This document shows, piece after piece, positions 10,078-20,861 of a stretch of DNA of 41,595 nt (position 1 is the first letter of the stretch; every line of letters starts with the position of its first letter). Below the pieces are notes generated by a model. It had not been told where the DNA came from, made no database searches, and saw only the letters and a list, made by a program, of their open reading frames with translations. The DNA is from Hypsibius dujardini (taxonomy: Eukaryota > Tardigrada > Eutardigrada > Parachela > Hypsibiidae), in assembly GCA_001579985.1 (NCBI GenBank), contig LRSR01005073.1:1-41595 (forward strand). Reading direction: 5' to 3'. The position numbers and the translations under genes are program-made.

Positions 10078-12095
10078 TTTTGCTCCATTTGTTTATTGTT
10101 GGTAATGGTTAACCTGTACCTTTCGGTGGTGCGATCCTGCTCTCTTAGCCAATAAATTATCAATTGATGTTTCACTCAAATATGCTGCAGACCAGTGCAA
10201 GAAGCAGTTTACATCTGCAATTGTTTTTGACTCGACAATGAACAATGGTCAGTCAAAAAAAGGCAAAATTTGTTAAAGTTAACCAAAATATGAAAATATA
10301 TTTTTCCTTAATTCAACGGAACTATACAGTGCATACGCGGTTCAGACATGGTTTAATTATGATCGTATGATCAAACACAAGGCCCTTTGCTTGCCCAGTG
10401 TTTTTTAACGGAACACCTTTTTTTCCTACACAATTTAATTTAGAAAACGGGTAAAGTGTGGCCTAAGTTATAAAACGAAAACTTTGAAGTGTTAGAGATT
10501 AAAGTTACGGCAGTTTAAAGCGATCACACGTGAAGTTACTTCATTTTATTTATTTTCTGAGTTGAATATGGCGACGAAACCACACCGGCCACGCCTTATG
10601 ATTCCCACAGCTTAACATAAAATTGTCGCAACTTATTTGTACAGAGCTTCTTTATTCATATATTCAGTTGATGGCTTGATAAGTTCATCATTTGTTCAGT
10701 TGATAATTTAAATCATTTTCTACTCGAGCTCAATCGCTTCAAGTAGTTGTATAATAGTAGGATCTCCTAATGGCGGAGAAAGCGAGCAGGAAGTTATCCT
10801 CACATACTCGAGTCCAAAAGCGCGGCCTATTTCTTTTGGGGTGCCCTCGATCCAGTTCGCCAGAACTAGACATCAACATCGATCTTTATCTTTAATTGAT
10901 ATAGAGACGGAAACCGAGACCTTTCGCAACCTATCCCCCCCCCCCTACGCATGATCAATGAAGGAACAGTGGAACACTATCGCAAAAACCAGTCCAGTCG
11001 TCGACTATCCCGTCTCCGTATACAGGACTGTATAGTATCGATCACACACTCATGCAGGGTCTCCCCGTCCTCATCGAGGGTATACACCGGGGGAAGTCAA
11101 TATCCGGGACGTCGACGACCGACCGACTGGCAACTGTATAACATCAAAATTTCCTCTCATCGCACACCCACCGACAACAATTGCAGTGCAGAAGCCGCGG
11201 CGCACTATCAATGCTAAAGCCAACATTTTGACAGTCCGCCGCTCGAGCACACACACACACACCATCCGCAGATGAGTACGTACTCGTACTCTTCATACTT
11301 TTGTTGTGGGAATAATTTCAGGAGCCCGTCGATCTTGATCACACGCCATGCCTGGAGCCTGCGCTGCTGTAGTTATAGGTGCAAGTTCTTATGAATCTCT
11401 TCTCTCGAAAACGGTGTGATGCTACCATATTGTTATTACTTTTAACGAGCGTGTGATTGCTACATGCATGGTCCTTCATCTCTGGTACCTGGGTGGACGC
11501 GTGCGAGGAACTCATTAACGTAAAGCATACTGAGCGCTCGTTAAAAGACTGCCCTGCTCCCAAGCTGTGCGGCACATGCTGTTGCATCGTGGGAGGAAGT
11601 ATATAATCTACCTCACATGCATGCAGCACAATTGGTACGTCTGGAATAATACTTCTTTGAAAAAGGGCTTTTGTCTGTCTGCAATTCGTTGACTTTGTGG
11701 GGGTTAATTGTGCTGCACGAGATCCCCCAAATTCTTTGGTGGTGTTCCTCCGTGTTGTATGCATGAAGGCTGTTGAAGGTTGTGAGTGGGCCTTTTAATG
11801 ATTGCTGCGATTTTTCTGTATTTATTCGGAATTGAGCGAGCACATATTTTGACCTGTAAAGAGTACCATTTGGTACGTTTTTCAATAGACGGATGACAGG
11901 GAATTAAAAAACTTTATATGCTGGCTCGTTCGGAAACGTTTATTGGAAAATGGAGCGAAGTAGTAATTGCTCTTTTGTTGCATTACAGGTTGCTGTCATC
12001 CTCACGAACACGGATGATTAAAGAGGAAAGAGGCAGTCATGCATATGTTGCGGAGCTCTCTTAAGACCCTTCCAGCAATTTTGTCACGATATAAT
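10078..12095. other. Intergenic, no gene recognised
   Basis: AT-rich flank after the retrotransposon, a short C-tract near 10937-10946, a small (AC)n tract at 11247-11262, and sequence with no convincing exon. The open frame at 11339-11764 on the minus strand has no recognisable domain or splice context and is not called. Confidence 0.5.
11939..11944 (-). other. Candidate poly(A) signal for the 12-kb membrane-protein gene
   Basis: TTTATT on the plus strand reads AATAAA on the minus strand, about 150 nt beyond the stop codon at 12096-12098. The spacing suits a 3' UTR. Confidence 0.4.
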
Positions 12096-12753
12096 TCAAT
12101 GATTCGGTAAGTCTTTGTGTACATGTTTCTTGCGTGCTTCTCTAATTAACGTAAGCAGAAAAAAAATGATTGCGCTAAATACGAAATAAATGCCCGCCTC
12201 ACGGGGAATTTCATTCAGGGTTCGATCATAAATTTCTGTTGGTCGATCAATATGACAATCAACTATGTCACGGGACGTGTACCTCAAAACGTAACCCCAG
12301 CGATCGGAAGGTTCCTGGTTCGAGGTATTATTTGAGAAGTTACGTATGGTAAATCTGTAAAGTCTTGCACCTAATCTTTTGCAATTAATTTAAAAGCTGA
12401 ACAATTGCCAATGGGGTTTTTAAGTTTAATTTGTAACCATAACGCACTCGACAATTGTATGATATTCGTAATTCGTTTTAGAAACCGTTGCATGGCCAGT
12501 AACATTTTCAACAATTTCTGCATCCCCATTATGCAGTTTATAGAAACTAATAATTGAATATTAAGATGATTGAGATTGAAAAATTGTTGTAAAACGGAAC
12601 TGTCAATCTGAAGCATCACTCACATGATATACTGAATTCGCTTAAAATTTCTTTCACAAAGATACCCTCGGCCTTTAAAAAGCTCAGTCCTTTCAATCTG
12701 CAGCCGTACGTCTTGCTTTCTGTTTCGAGCAGCTGATCCGTGTGCTTTGCGGT
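12096..12753 (-). CDS. Candidate 3' end of an unknown membrane protein (three exons, 5' partial)
   Basis: Not recognised. Three minus-strand exons fit in phase: 12624-12753 (ends ...RNFKRIQYI, donor AT|GTGAGT), 12438-12546 (FYKLHNGDAEIVENVTGH... ending VECVM) and 12096-12314 (EPSDRWGYVLRY...). The last frame is open for about 95 codons back to 12392, so its acceptor at 12315 is only the one that fits the phase. The end has a clear hydrophobic segment, IYFVFSAIIFFLLTLI, followed by REARKKHVHKD and stop. That suggests one membrane span with a basic cytosolic tail, preceded by a lumenal part with an N-glycosylation site (NVT) and a few cysteines. AATAAA follows the stop. Upstream exons were not found. 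The whole could be chance open sequence, but phase agreement across two introns argues against it. Confidence 0.4.
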
Positions 12754-13611
12754 CTAAATGCCAGTAGATTTTTTAGGAAGATCCTGTGAAACTTTGGCCA
12801 TATAATTCTCTACATCCTCTTAGCTTTTAATTGAATTATTGCAAACAAAAGTTGCTGGAACACGGTGTCAATCTGAAGCGCTTGATAGTCTCTGAGTTTG
12901 ACTACTCTCAAGCCGTGCCACATCGTTCAGTCTACAACCGTTGCAGGACGGCAAGAGCGCAGCATATCGCTGACTTATTTCCTCGGTTCTTTGATTCGCA
13001 GGCAAGCCCTTTGAAATCTGGGCAAATCGTTTAGTCCGTAATGATTGAATTAGCTATGAAGGAGGGAAGGGGAAGAGTTGCATGAATTTTGAGTGGACGG
13101 CCTGCGGGGATTCATCTTAACTGTCCTCCCCCAATCGTATGCGTGGTGTGTCTGAAGACCCAACTGCTTTTCAAGCCCCTTATGTGCAATCTATGAGCTA
13201 ATTCAAATAGGAATCCGCAACCAGGGACCGCATTCATCGAGAACTGCTCGCGTTTCGGCTGGTTGCTCTTGAAAAACAGGGAGCTCTGCGTCACACACCA
13301 CAATGCTGTGTAGCCTATCCGCTCCGACAAACTGTGGGCATGCATTGTGTTCCGGTGATCGCGGAACGCGATTCACTGTGTGGGTGATCTCTCGAGCGAG
13401 GGGATGGGATGTCGATCAGACAAATGATGGAGACATTTATTGTCAATCGATCACCATCAGACGTCAGAGATTCATATCGAGCGGCGCAACGATTTTCGAC
13501 GCTGTCAAACCATCAAGCAAGCCATTATGATGAATTTTGAACGGGCAATATTTTGACCGTTTTTTTGTGCACTACTTGCACGTTATAATACGATGTTAGT
13601 CAATCGGTCCC

Positions 13612-13960
13612 TTGTGTCTGTGTCTGTGTCTGTGTCTGTGTCTGTGTCTGTGTCTGTGTCTATGCCTAATGTCTACGTCTGTTTCAATGTCCGTGTCTCT
13701 CTTGCCGGTGTCTGTGTCTGGGACGATGCAAGTGTGCCTCTGCTCATGTTTTTTAATGTGCCAGTGTTCATTTCTGTGGTTCTGTCTGAGTCTTTATCTG
13801 TGTTTGTATCTGTATCTGTGTCGGTGTTTGTTTGTGTTTATGTTTGTGTCTATACCTAATGTCTATGTCTGTTTCAATGTCCGTGTCTAGGTCTGAGACT
13901 GTGCCTGCGTGCATCTGCTCCTGTTTTGCATGTGCCTGTGTCCGTTGTCTGTAACTATGC
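13612..13960. repeat. (GTGTCT)n minisatellite with a 190-bp higher-order duplication
   Basis: Pure hexamer GTGTCT runs from about 13612 to 13660 and degenerates after that. The segment beginning TATGCCTAATGTCTACGTCTG at 13661 recurs as TATACCTAATGTCTATGTCTG at 13851, followed in both by GTTTCAATGTCCGTGTCT, showing a second-level duplication with 190-bp spacing. Open frames across it are repeat artefacts. Confidence 0.9.
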
Positions 13961-15138
13961 CGAGTGTCTGTGTTTGGTGTGGCGTGGTCTGGGCCGCGGG
14001 TGTCGCCTTTCAATCCCAGTCTGATCCTTGGTGGTCCCCCCAGCCTGCATTGTGGAGTGTCTGTTGACTAATTGAAAGCGGCCATATCATTTTCAGCGCT
14101 ACTTATCGTGTACACACCATGCTGAAAACGTTACGCGCACTAGCCTACATTTCATCTCGCATGTTGACATTACCATTTAAAAAACTTTAACAGCCAAAAA
14201 TAACGTCCTGCTCTCCCGGGCTCTTCTCACTCACTCCCGTCTCCGGAGAGAGCGAAGCTAAAAAAAGTTGCCTCGTTGGCTGGCCTAAAGCCACCACCGG
14301 CATTGCCGCCCCAGGCCCCCGTAAATTTCATCCATCACATATTGCCATTGACAAGATGATTAGGATATAGGTTGTAAACGTGTGTGCACTTTACTGTCAG
14401 ACCCCACTCTCCCTCTTTTCCCTCCTCCTTCCAACTCTTACCGGATAAATGTCGCAGCTATTTTTTCACAGCCCATCATCCACACACATAGATTCATTTT
14501 AAGCACTCCCAGCAGCACAAAGGGTACTGAGCGAGTCCTATGCTATGACGTTTAGAGTAAGGGGCAGAAGTGCCGAAATTAGTTGATCATTTGTCTTCTA
14601 CAGCAAGAAACACACTCTGTCACTGTGAATCTATCTTAATCTCAAACTGGTCTTTAAATGCAATAGATCTTGTTTACATTTTCAGAAAGTAAATGCCGAA
14701 ATAAATGAAAAATATTTCAGTAAATTGTTTTTGAAGTTGAGTCAAACCGCAATCGATAATTTATCAGTTAGAATTTTTTACCTAAGCGCTTTATTTACAG
14801 CGCTTTAGTTAATTTATTTACATATTTATTTACTTATTTTAGTTTTCATAAATATTTATGAAGTTATTTAGGCTAACTAGAGTAGAATAATCTTTCAAAA
14901 TTAATTGAAAATTGCCTGACTTCTGTAAAAAAATCTAATAGTGTTGGGCGGGGGAAAGTCATGCGTTAGACTAATTTTTTTGCTGAAATTTTTCTGCGAC
15001 AATCTTCCCGCAGTACCCCTTGAAGAGCACGCGTAACGAAGCATCCATAAGCGCGAGGAGCGAAAGTTGATAAATTAACTGTGGCACCGCCACGTCGTTT
15101 ACGCATCGGAAAAGTGATATGGGAGACTGACACTGACA

Positions 15139-15171
15139 GACACACACACACACCCGCACACACACACACAC
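15139..15171. repeat. (CA)n microsatellite
   Basis: Dinucleotide CA run with one CCG interruption. Confidence 0.95.
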
Positions 15172-16982
15172 GCGGCGGAAAGAACCCTCTTCCAGCTCTC
15201 TGCCATCGCGACGCTCTATGTCCACACATTAGTAGGAGAGTGTACGAGACGCCACGGAAGCTGCTACTACAGTACCCCATAAATATGCTAATATACTTTG
15301 AACAATATTTCCCCTTCACTTTCCCTATATCATTCGCTTCCGTTTTGTTCCTGCTTTTTCGCCCTCACCCAGAATAATTGCGGAGGCGAGTGCGCGGGGA
15401 GAAACCGAACGTGACTGCAACAATATGATCACGGCTTTTTTGCTACAGCTATCTTGAAGGGCTCTAAAGGATTCTTAATGGAATATTTATCCCTCTTTAT
15501 GTACTTTAGTGTGTGTGTGTAATCATTTTTTTCCGGTGATGACTGCTGCAGCCGGAAATGTCGGATCGAGGTATGCCACACATTGGGATGATGTCCTGCT
15601 TTAGACTGTAGAGTACTTTTCACTGTGTGTGTATAAAAAGTGCAGTCTTTCGTCGCGCGCGCCGTGATGTGTGTTGATGGATGGTTCGTTTAGGGATTCG
15701 CGATTTGAGCAGGGCCCGAATTAGCGTGTGTGTTGTGGGAAGTTGCCAAACAGACACGAAGCTTCCGCCTTCTAAGCATAAAATCTACCATGCGCTTTTG
15801 CCGGAATATCTTGCCACGCTAATCTCAACAGCAACATCTAAATATGCTTTGTTTGCAGGTTTCGAAATGATCCAGCTGGGAGTATTCTTATTAATCGTCG
15901 GTAGTCGCGTTGGAAATTTCGCAAGGTACGCCGGTGAAAATGTTGATGTGTTTGCGATTAGGTAGGCAGAGACAAATTGTATCGTTTATTTATATGTACC
16001 TTGTGTGTGTCTTTCTTATTGGAGTTGCATCTATTTCGTGTTCTACACTGTCAATCACAACGCAATCCTTGGTATATAATTATGTCTTTTTTATTCCCTC
16101 GTTTAATTAACACAGTCATATTGCAATTTTTTAGGAAACATATATCTATCTATAAAAATAATGTTGTAATATATAATGTATAAATACAATATCTGATACA
16201 TTAACATTAATTAAAATATTTGCTGATAATCATTATTACCATAATTTTTAGAATTTAAGGGTCCGAATTAATTGGATATAGCGAATGCCGAATTGTCATA
16301 TTCTTATCTCTCTCGCTGCGCAGAATGCGTGGTATATACATCTCAATCCTTCAATAATAACATCGATCTCATAGAAGAATGGCCTGAAATATCTCCTCAG
16401 TCCTCCATCTTCCGATAAAGACTTACCATAGTCGCCCTGTTTTCACTCGCTGTGCATTTATGATGACAACATTATTATCCGGCTTGAAGCCGTCAAATTC
16501 AATTAGGCAAATTCAAGATTGAAATGGTGGCATTTTTTTCTCAATTTCTTCCCTACTCTCTCCTCTCTGGATGCCGGTCAGTGGTAATTTGGGCTTCCAA
16601 TCGAAATTCCTGGCGGGTGGTACTGACAGCTATTCCACAATCCAGGCAATCTGCAAATCTTACAACCATGGAATAAGGTCCTCCTTCTATACACATCTTA
16701 GTTCACTGCTGTCGCGCCAATATTCTGCACGCAAAAAATCTTCCTTTTCACATTTCAATCCGTTTTTTTTCAATTGTTATCAGTCAGGTTAGCAACCTGC
16801 TCTTCATTGTTCTTTATATTTTGTTCGGTTCTGTTCTGTGTGGTCTTGTTCTAGTTTGTTCCTGTGTTGTATTTGATTTTGTTTCTGCTGTGGTATGCAC
16901 TGAACAGCGCTGGGAAGCTGTTTTTTAGGTGGAGGGACGTACTAGACCGTAGGTGCTTTTTCAACTCTTTTTCCCTTCGCAG

Positions 16983-19900
16983 GGTCCAACACGATGCTTG
17001 ATCTGGTTCGCATCATAGTTCTGCCCCAGCTCCTACAGTCACCTGGTGTCCCACCATCCTCCGCCACAGTTCTGCCGGCGCTGCTGATGATGATGGTGGC
17101 GCCCTTCCTCTCCGGAGCCGGGGCGTCCCACAGTAAATTCAGCACATACGCAGGTATGAGATAACATTAATACATACATATCTGTGGTACTGACACGAAT
17201 CTGGTCCTTGCAACACACATGTCAAATTAAATACATTGTCAAATTAAATTAATATATAACAGTATCTTCGCTAATACTAATGAAGCGCAGTTTACAGTAG
17301 CGAGAAGACTGAAAATACATTTTTAGTATGCAGATATTTTAGGCACGCAAGCCGCACCGCTACTGCAGTTTGAATTCTGTGTTTGCTTAGGAATTTCTCT
17401 AGTCTAAACCAGTCGTTAGCACTTTTTTTAGATGTTACTCTTCAGTCTTCATGCTGCTTTAACAACCCTTAGAAAAGCTTGATATTCGAATGATTTTGTG
17501 TGGGGAAAAAAAGCTAACGCAATGGATTTTTGTAAAGACCTCACATATTTAAAATATACATATCAAATTTGGCAAACTGATATATTACTCGTACGCGATG
17601 GTCGCAACTGTTGGAGATACATTCCAGTCAACAATTTGCAAACTATGAGTGCGACCAATTTACAAAATTCACTGATCATGATACCATTTGATCATACATC
17701 GGCAAACTGCACAACAAACGCACAGCAAAAGAAAGATGGCCACATGCCGAGAAATGTGATCCGAGTACGAGTTATGCGTTAAACCTTTCGCTGGGTCTTC
17801 ACCGATGTGTAGGGCTTCTACCTTGCACGTGTTTTGGACGCGATAAAATTAGATAATGGCATATAAACTTAGCAGGCCTTAGTTATAATATTGATGCGCA
17901 GTGCACTCCAACGATCTTGCCACTGACTTGCAAGTCAGTTATATCGCAACTAAAAGGCGCGTTCTAATTTTGGTATTGCAGGTATTTAGATCAGCAACTT
18001 CTACATTATTTCTGAAAGTTTTGTTGGATTACGGCCAAAGGCCTAGGGGGGAAATTTGTTTTTATAGCGGAGAGTATTTGACCGCAGTGAAAACGTAAAT
18101 TATATCCAGCGGCTCACACATGTCTCAGAAATTCCATGACGAATAGTCAGACTATTTTTCTTATTGAAAAAAAGGGCTTAGTCAAAGAGCTAATTAATAT
18201 AGTTGAGATAAAAGGATTCCAGCAAGGCTAAGAACGGATAAGGTCGATGGGCCGAACTGTGCGGCATGAAATTGTTTGGAGTGTTTTAGCTTTGCTTGAT
18301 TGATCGATTTGTGACAGTACATCGGGATTTGTTCTAGCCACTGTCCACAACCAATCCACTTTCTGAATCTTTTGCGAAGTGCAGCAACCGGCTGTAGGGA
18401 AAGTGTCTCTTGTCTCATCCAGTAACGAAATTTTGTTTGTCTGCATGTAAGTCCATTTAAAACAACTTAATATGCGGCTCCAATAGTATCGAGAAATGTC
18501 TTCCAAAAGAAATTCCTCTTCTCAGACCCCTGAATGCAGGGCTGTGAAACTCGAATTTACCGCTTATGAGGCCATGATTTAATTACCTATCTTGAGTGAT
18601 TCGAAAAGCAGTCGCTTGGCGCAGAATAACTGACCGAGTGCCAAGACTTTTGGAGTACCCTCGTATTTATACATCGGTTAAAAACAATGCTGCCGTTCAG
18701 CCTGTTGACGGGATGTAAATGTTGTGTTGTAGAAAATCGGACGAAACCGCGGCAGAACATCGGCCAATGTTATAGAAGTAACAGTCCATGCAATTGTGAG
18801 CGATGATGGTTGTACAATTGTACACAGTGTGTTAGCATGAAGGATGATTAGTTTTTTCACTGGTTTCAACTGCCACGGGACTGAATGGTCGGTCGGTCAC
18901 CGCTGCCATAATATATTAATCAACCCTGCTTGAGAGCGCCATCTGCAGAATTATTTCGTACACCAAGAGCCAAAAATCCATGAGATTAACGGAATAAGCT
19001 TGGACTTCATTCAACCGTTGAGTTACAAGTATCTCGTGTATTATAGGATACACATGACTTTATCTGTTCATTTTTGTTCGCTCTTGACAGAAACTATTGG
19101 CTGCTACGAATGCAAGAGTACTTCACACAAGAGCTGCCGCGATCCCTTCAACGGGACCGCCAATGTCTTCCCCTTGGAGCCCTGCAAGGGCTGCTGCGTC
19201 AAGATTGTCCGCCATTATAATACAGGTATATAAGGAAATCGTACCACCATTCTGTTCGCTCAATGTGTCAATTTAAAACTCGGTAACATTAAGTTATTTT
19301 TGTCACAGAAAAAGAGAGTATATGGCGGACATGCACGGAAAAATTGGAAATCAGTAACTCCCTCGTCCACCGCGACGTTTGTATGGATGAGTCCAATGGT
19401 CAAGGTCATCTATGCATTTGCAGGTAAAAACAATATTACAAGAAATAAATAAGGTTACCGTTAACAAGTAAAAAATTATTTGCAATGTGCCCCAATCCAG
19501 TAGCTTCTATATGTAAACTAAATGTACACATTGTCCTATTACTTGCTAAGAAGTACTAGTAACAAAACCACTAGCAATTTGGTAAAGCAAGTGATCCTGA
19601 GAAAACAGAAATTACAGTTAAACTACTTACCTTACCTACAACTTAACGAGCTTAAACTACGTGTATATAGTTTATTTTTTATCAGAGTTAGTGGCAATCC
19701 TAGCAGTTGAGGATAAACACTAAAATAGTTCTGCCTCCGCCTTCTGCTCAAAGTTTCGAAGTACAATTTAAAATATAAGAGGTTTTTGTTTAAAATTAAA
19801 AGTCAATAATTACAATAGAAATATCTTAATTCCAAATTTTATTTTATAAATGGTTTCGGGTCGTTTCTACTTTCTTGTATAAAGGTTTAAGCAGGAGATA

Positions 19901-20419
19901 TTCCGTACGCGAGTAATAATTTCGGATGAAAAAATGGTACGATTTACTCATGTCAAACGATGAAAAAGCATTCATTATCATCATATTACACATGTAATTA
20001 TTATACAGTACACAACAGTATAATTTAGTTTTGTGAACCAGTTATTTTTGAAGGAATGACGGCTTGTTCATTGTCCGACTTTCTACAGTCATTTTTGTAT
20101 AGAAATAATTGGAGAATATCAAAATTTGAATTCAGGACAAGCCTCACTATCGCATAGCGTTAGGCAGTTTCATATATCATAGCTTGAAAAAACTTTCGAA
20201 AAATATCCGCCCATGGCCCTGTGTTGATCGTCTCAAACGCTTAGCATTTTACCGCTCCTTAACTTGTCCACAACAACATGTTTACTTTTCAGCGAGGACA
20301 AGTGCAACGCAGCCGCGTCTTTCCCACGGCCCGGATTCGAAAGTGCCTCATCCCCTTCCTCCCTGCTTCTCCTCCTCCTCCTGACCGCCTTCCTCAGCCG
20401 GATACTACTATTACCATAG
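16983..20419 (+). CDS. Ly6/uPAR-domain GPI-anchored protein (quiver-like)
   Basis: Four coding exons: 16983-17153 (ATG at 16994), 19091-19225, 19309-19423 and 20293-20419; 178 residues, all joints GT-AG with matching phase. The first exon begins 10 nt before ATG at a good acceptor (ttttcccttcgcag), so a 5' UTR intron is implied. Order: signal peptide (hydrophobic part ATVLPALLMMMVAPFLSG, cut likely after SGAGA), mature domain starting ETIGCYECKSTSHKSCRDPFN, then PCKGCCVK, RTC, VC, and CICSEDKCN, the three-finger fold ending C-x-C...C-N. The tail is a serine/alanine spacer and LLLLLLLTAFLSRILLLP, a typical GPI-addition signal. 'CYEC...CRDPFN' resembles the insect quiver/sleepless-like group, whose members act as surface modulators of channels or receptors; the partner here is unknown. 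It has 11 cysteines instead of 10, with a CC pair at 'KGCC'. Confidence 0.88.
17154..19090 (+). other. Ly6 gene intron 1
   Basis: AT-rich intron between the signal-peptide exon and the first Ly6 exon. No exon fits the required phase; the 94-codon open frame at 17498 lacks splice context. Confidence 0.6.
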
Positions 20420-20470
20420 CAAAATTTTCCCCTCCTCCTCTAAAGAAGTCCTCCTCGGTCTCCTCCTCCT
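20293..20470. repeat. Pyrimidine/(TCC)n-rich stretch over the GPI-signal exon
   Basis: CTCCTCCTC runs at 20364-20385 encode the poly-leucine of the GPI signal, and similar (TCC)n continues into the 3' UTR to about 20470. The leucine run may have grown by repeat expansion. Confidence 0.6.
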
Positions 20471-20681
20471 CCCACTCTTGCACTGCCGCCAAATATGTAA
20501 AACTCATGCCGACGACGAGGACGAGAACGGACGACCATCGGGAGCGGACAAATCGCTCGTATGCCCTCATCATTAAACCACATCTCTTCCTCCAACTGCA
20601 CGGCAAACACACACGGACCCTCGACATCGAGCCCAAAAATACGATAAATTATTCCTTGATGGGTCTCCCGTGTATATGTGT

Positions 20682-20698
20682 GTGTGTGTGTGTGTGTG
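20682..20698. repeat. (TG)n tract in the Ly6 3' UTR
   Basis: Short dinucleotide run in the region between the Ly6 stop codon and the AATAAA at 20856. Confidence 0.85.
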
Positions 20699-20855
20699 AA
20701 TATCGATGATGCGGAAACGCGAATCGCCTTCACCTTCAGAGACATCGAGCTGATTTTTTTCACCCTCACTCGCCCTCCTCTTCCTCTTCCTCCTCCTCTG
20801 CCTCCTCCGGACGTCATCTGCCATCATCGACATGCAAACGTGCAAACGTGTCTCA

Positions 20856-20861
20856 AATAAA
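20856..20861 (+). other. Candidate poly(A) signal AATAAA of the Ly6 gene
   Basis: First clear plus-strand AATAAA downstream of the stop at 20417-20419, about 440 nt away. Confidence 0.55.

Larger units (their letters stand above)
12754..16982. other. Intergenic with microsatellites; possible 5' UTR of the Ly6 gene near its end
   Basis: Contains the (GTGTCT)n block (13612-13960), a (CA)n tract (15139-15171) and AT-rich stretches (14690-14940, 16040-16260). The acceptor at 16982 needs an upstream noncoding exon somewhere here, but I cannot place its donor. No recognisable protein. Confidence 0.5.

Noticed and set aside
11339-11764. 141-codon open frame on the minus strand
   Set aside because: No domain, no signal or membrane segment, no splice context; its composition looks random and it overlaps another open frame.
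12831-13034. Plus-strand open frame of 67 codons near the membrane-protein candidate
   Set aside because: No start context (TTG), no homology recognised and on the opposite strand to the candidate gene.
13612-13890. Valine/serine- or leucine/cysteine-repeat proteins
   Set aside because: Pure translation of the (GTGTCT)n satellite.
15876-15932. Possible alternative first exon with a signal-like MIQLGVFLLIVGS for the Ly6 gene
   Set aside because: It has an acceptor before and a donor after, but its phase gives an early stop when joined to 16983 and the wrong frame when joined to 19091.
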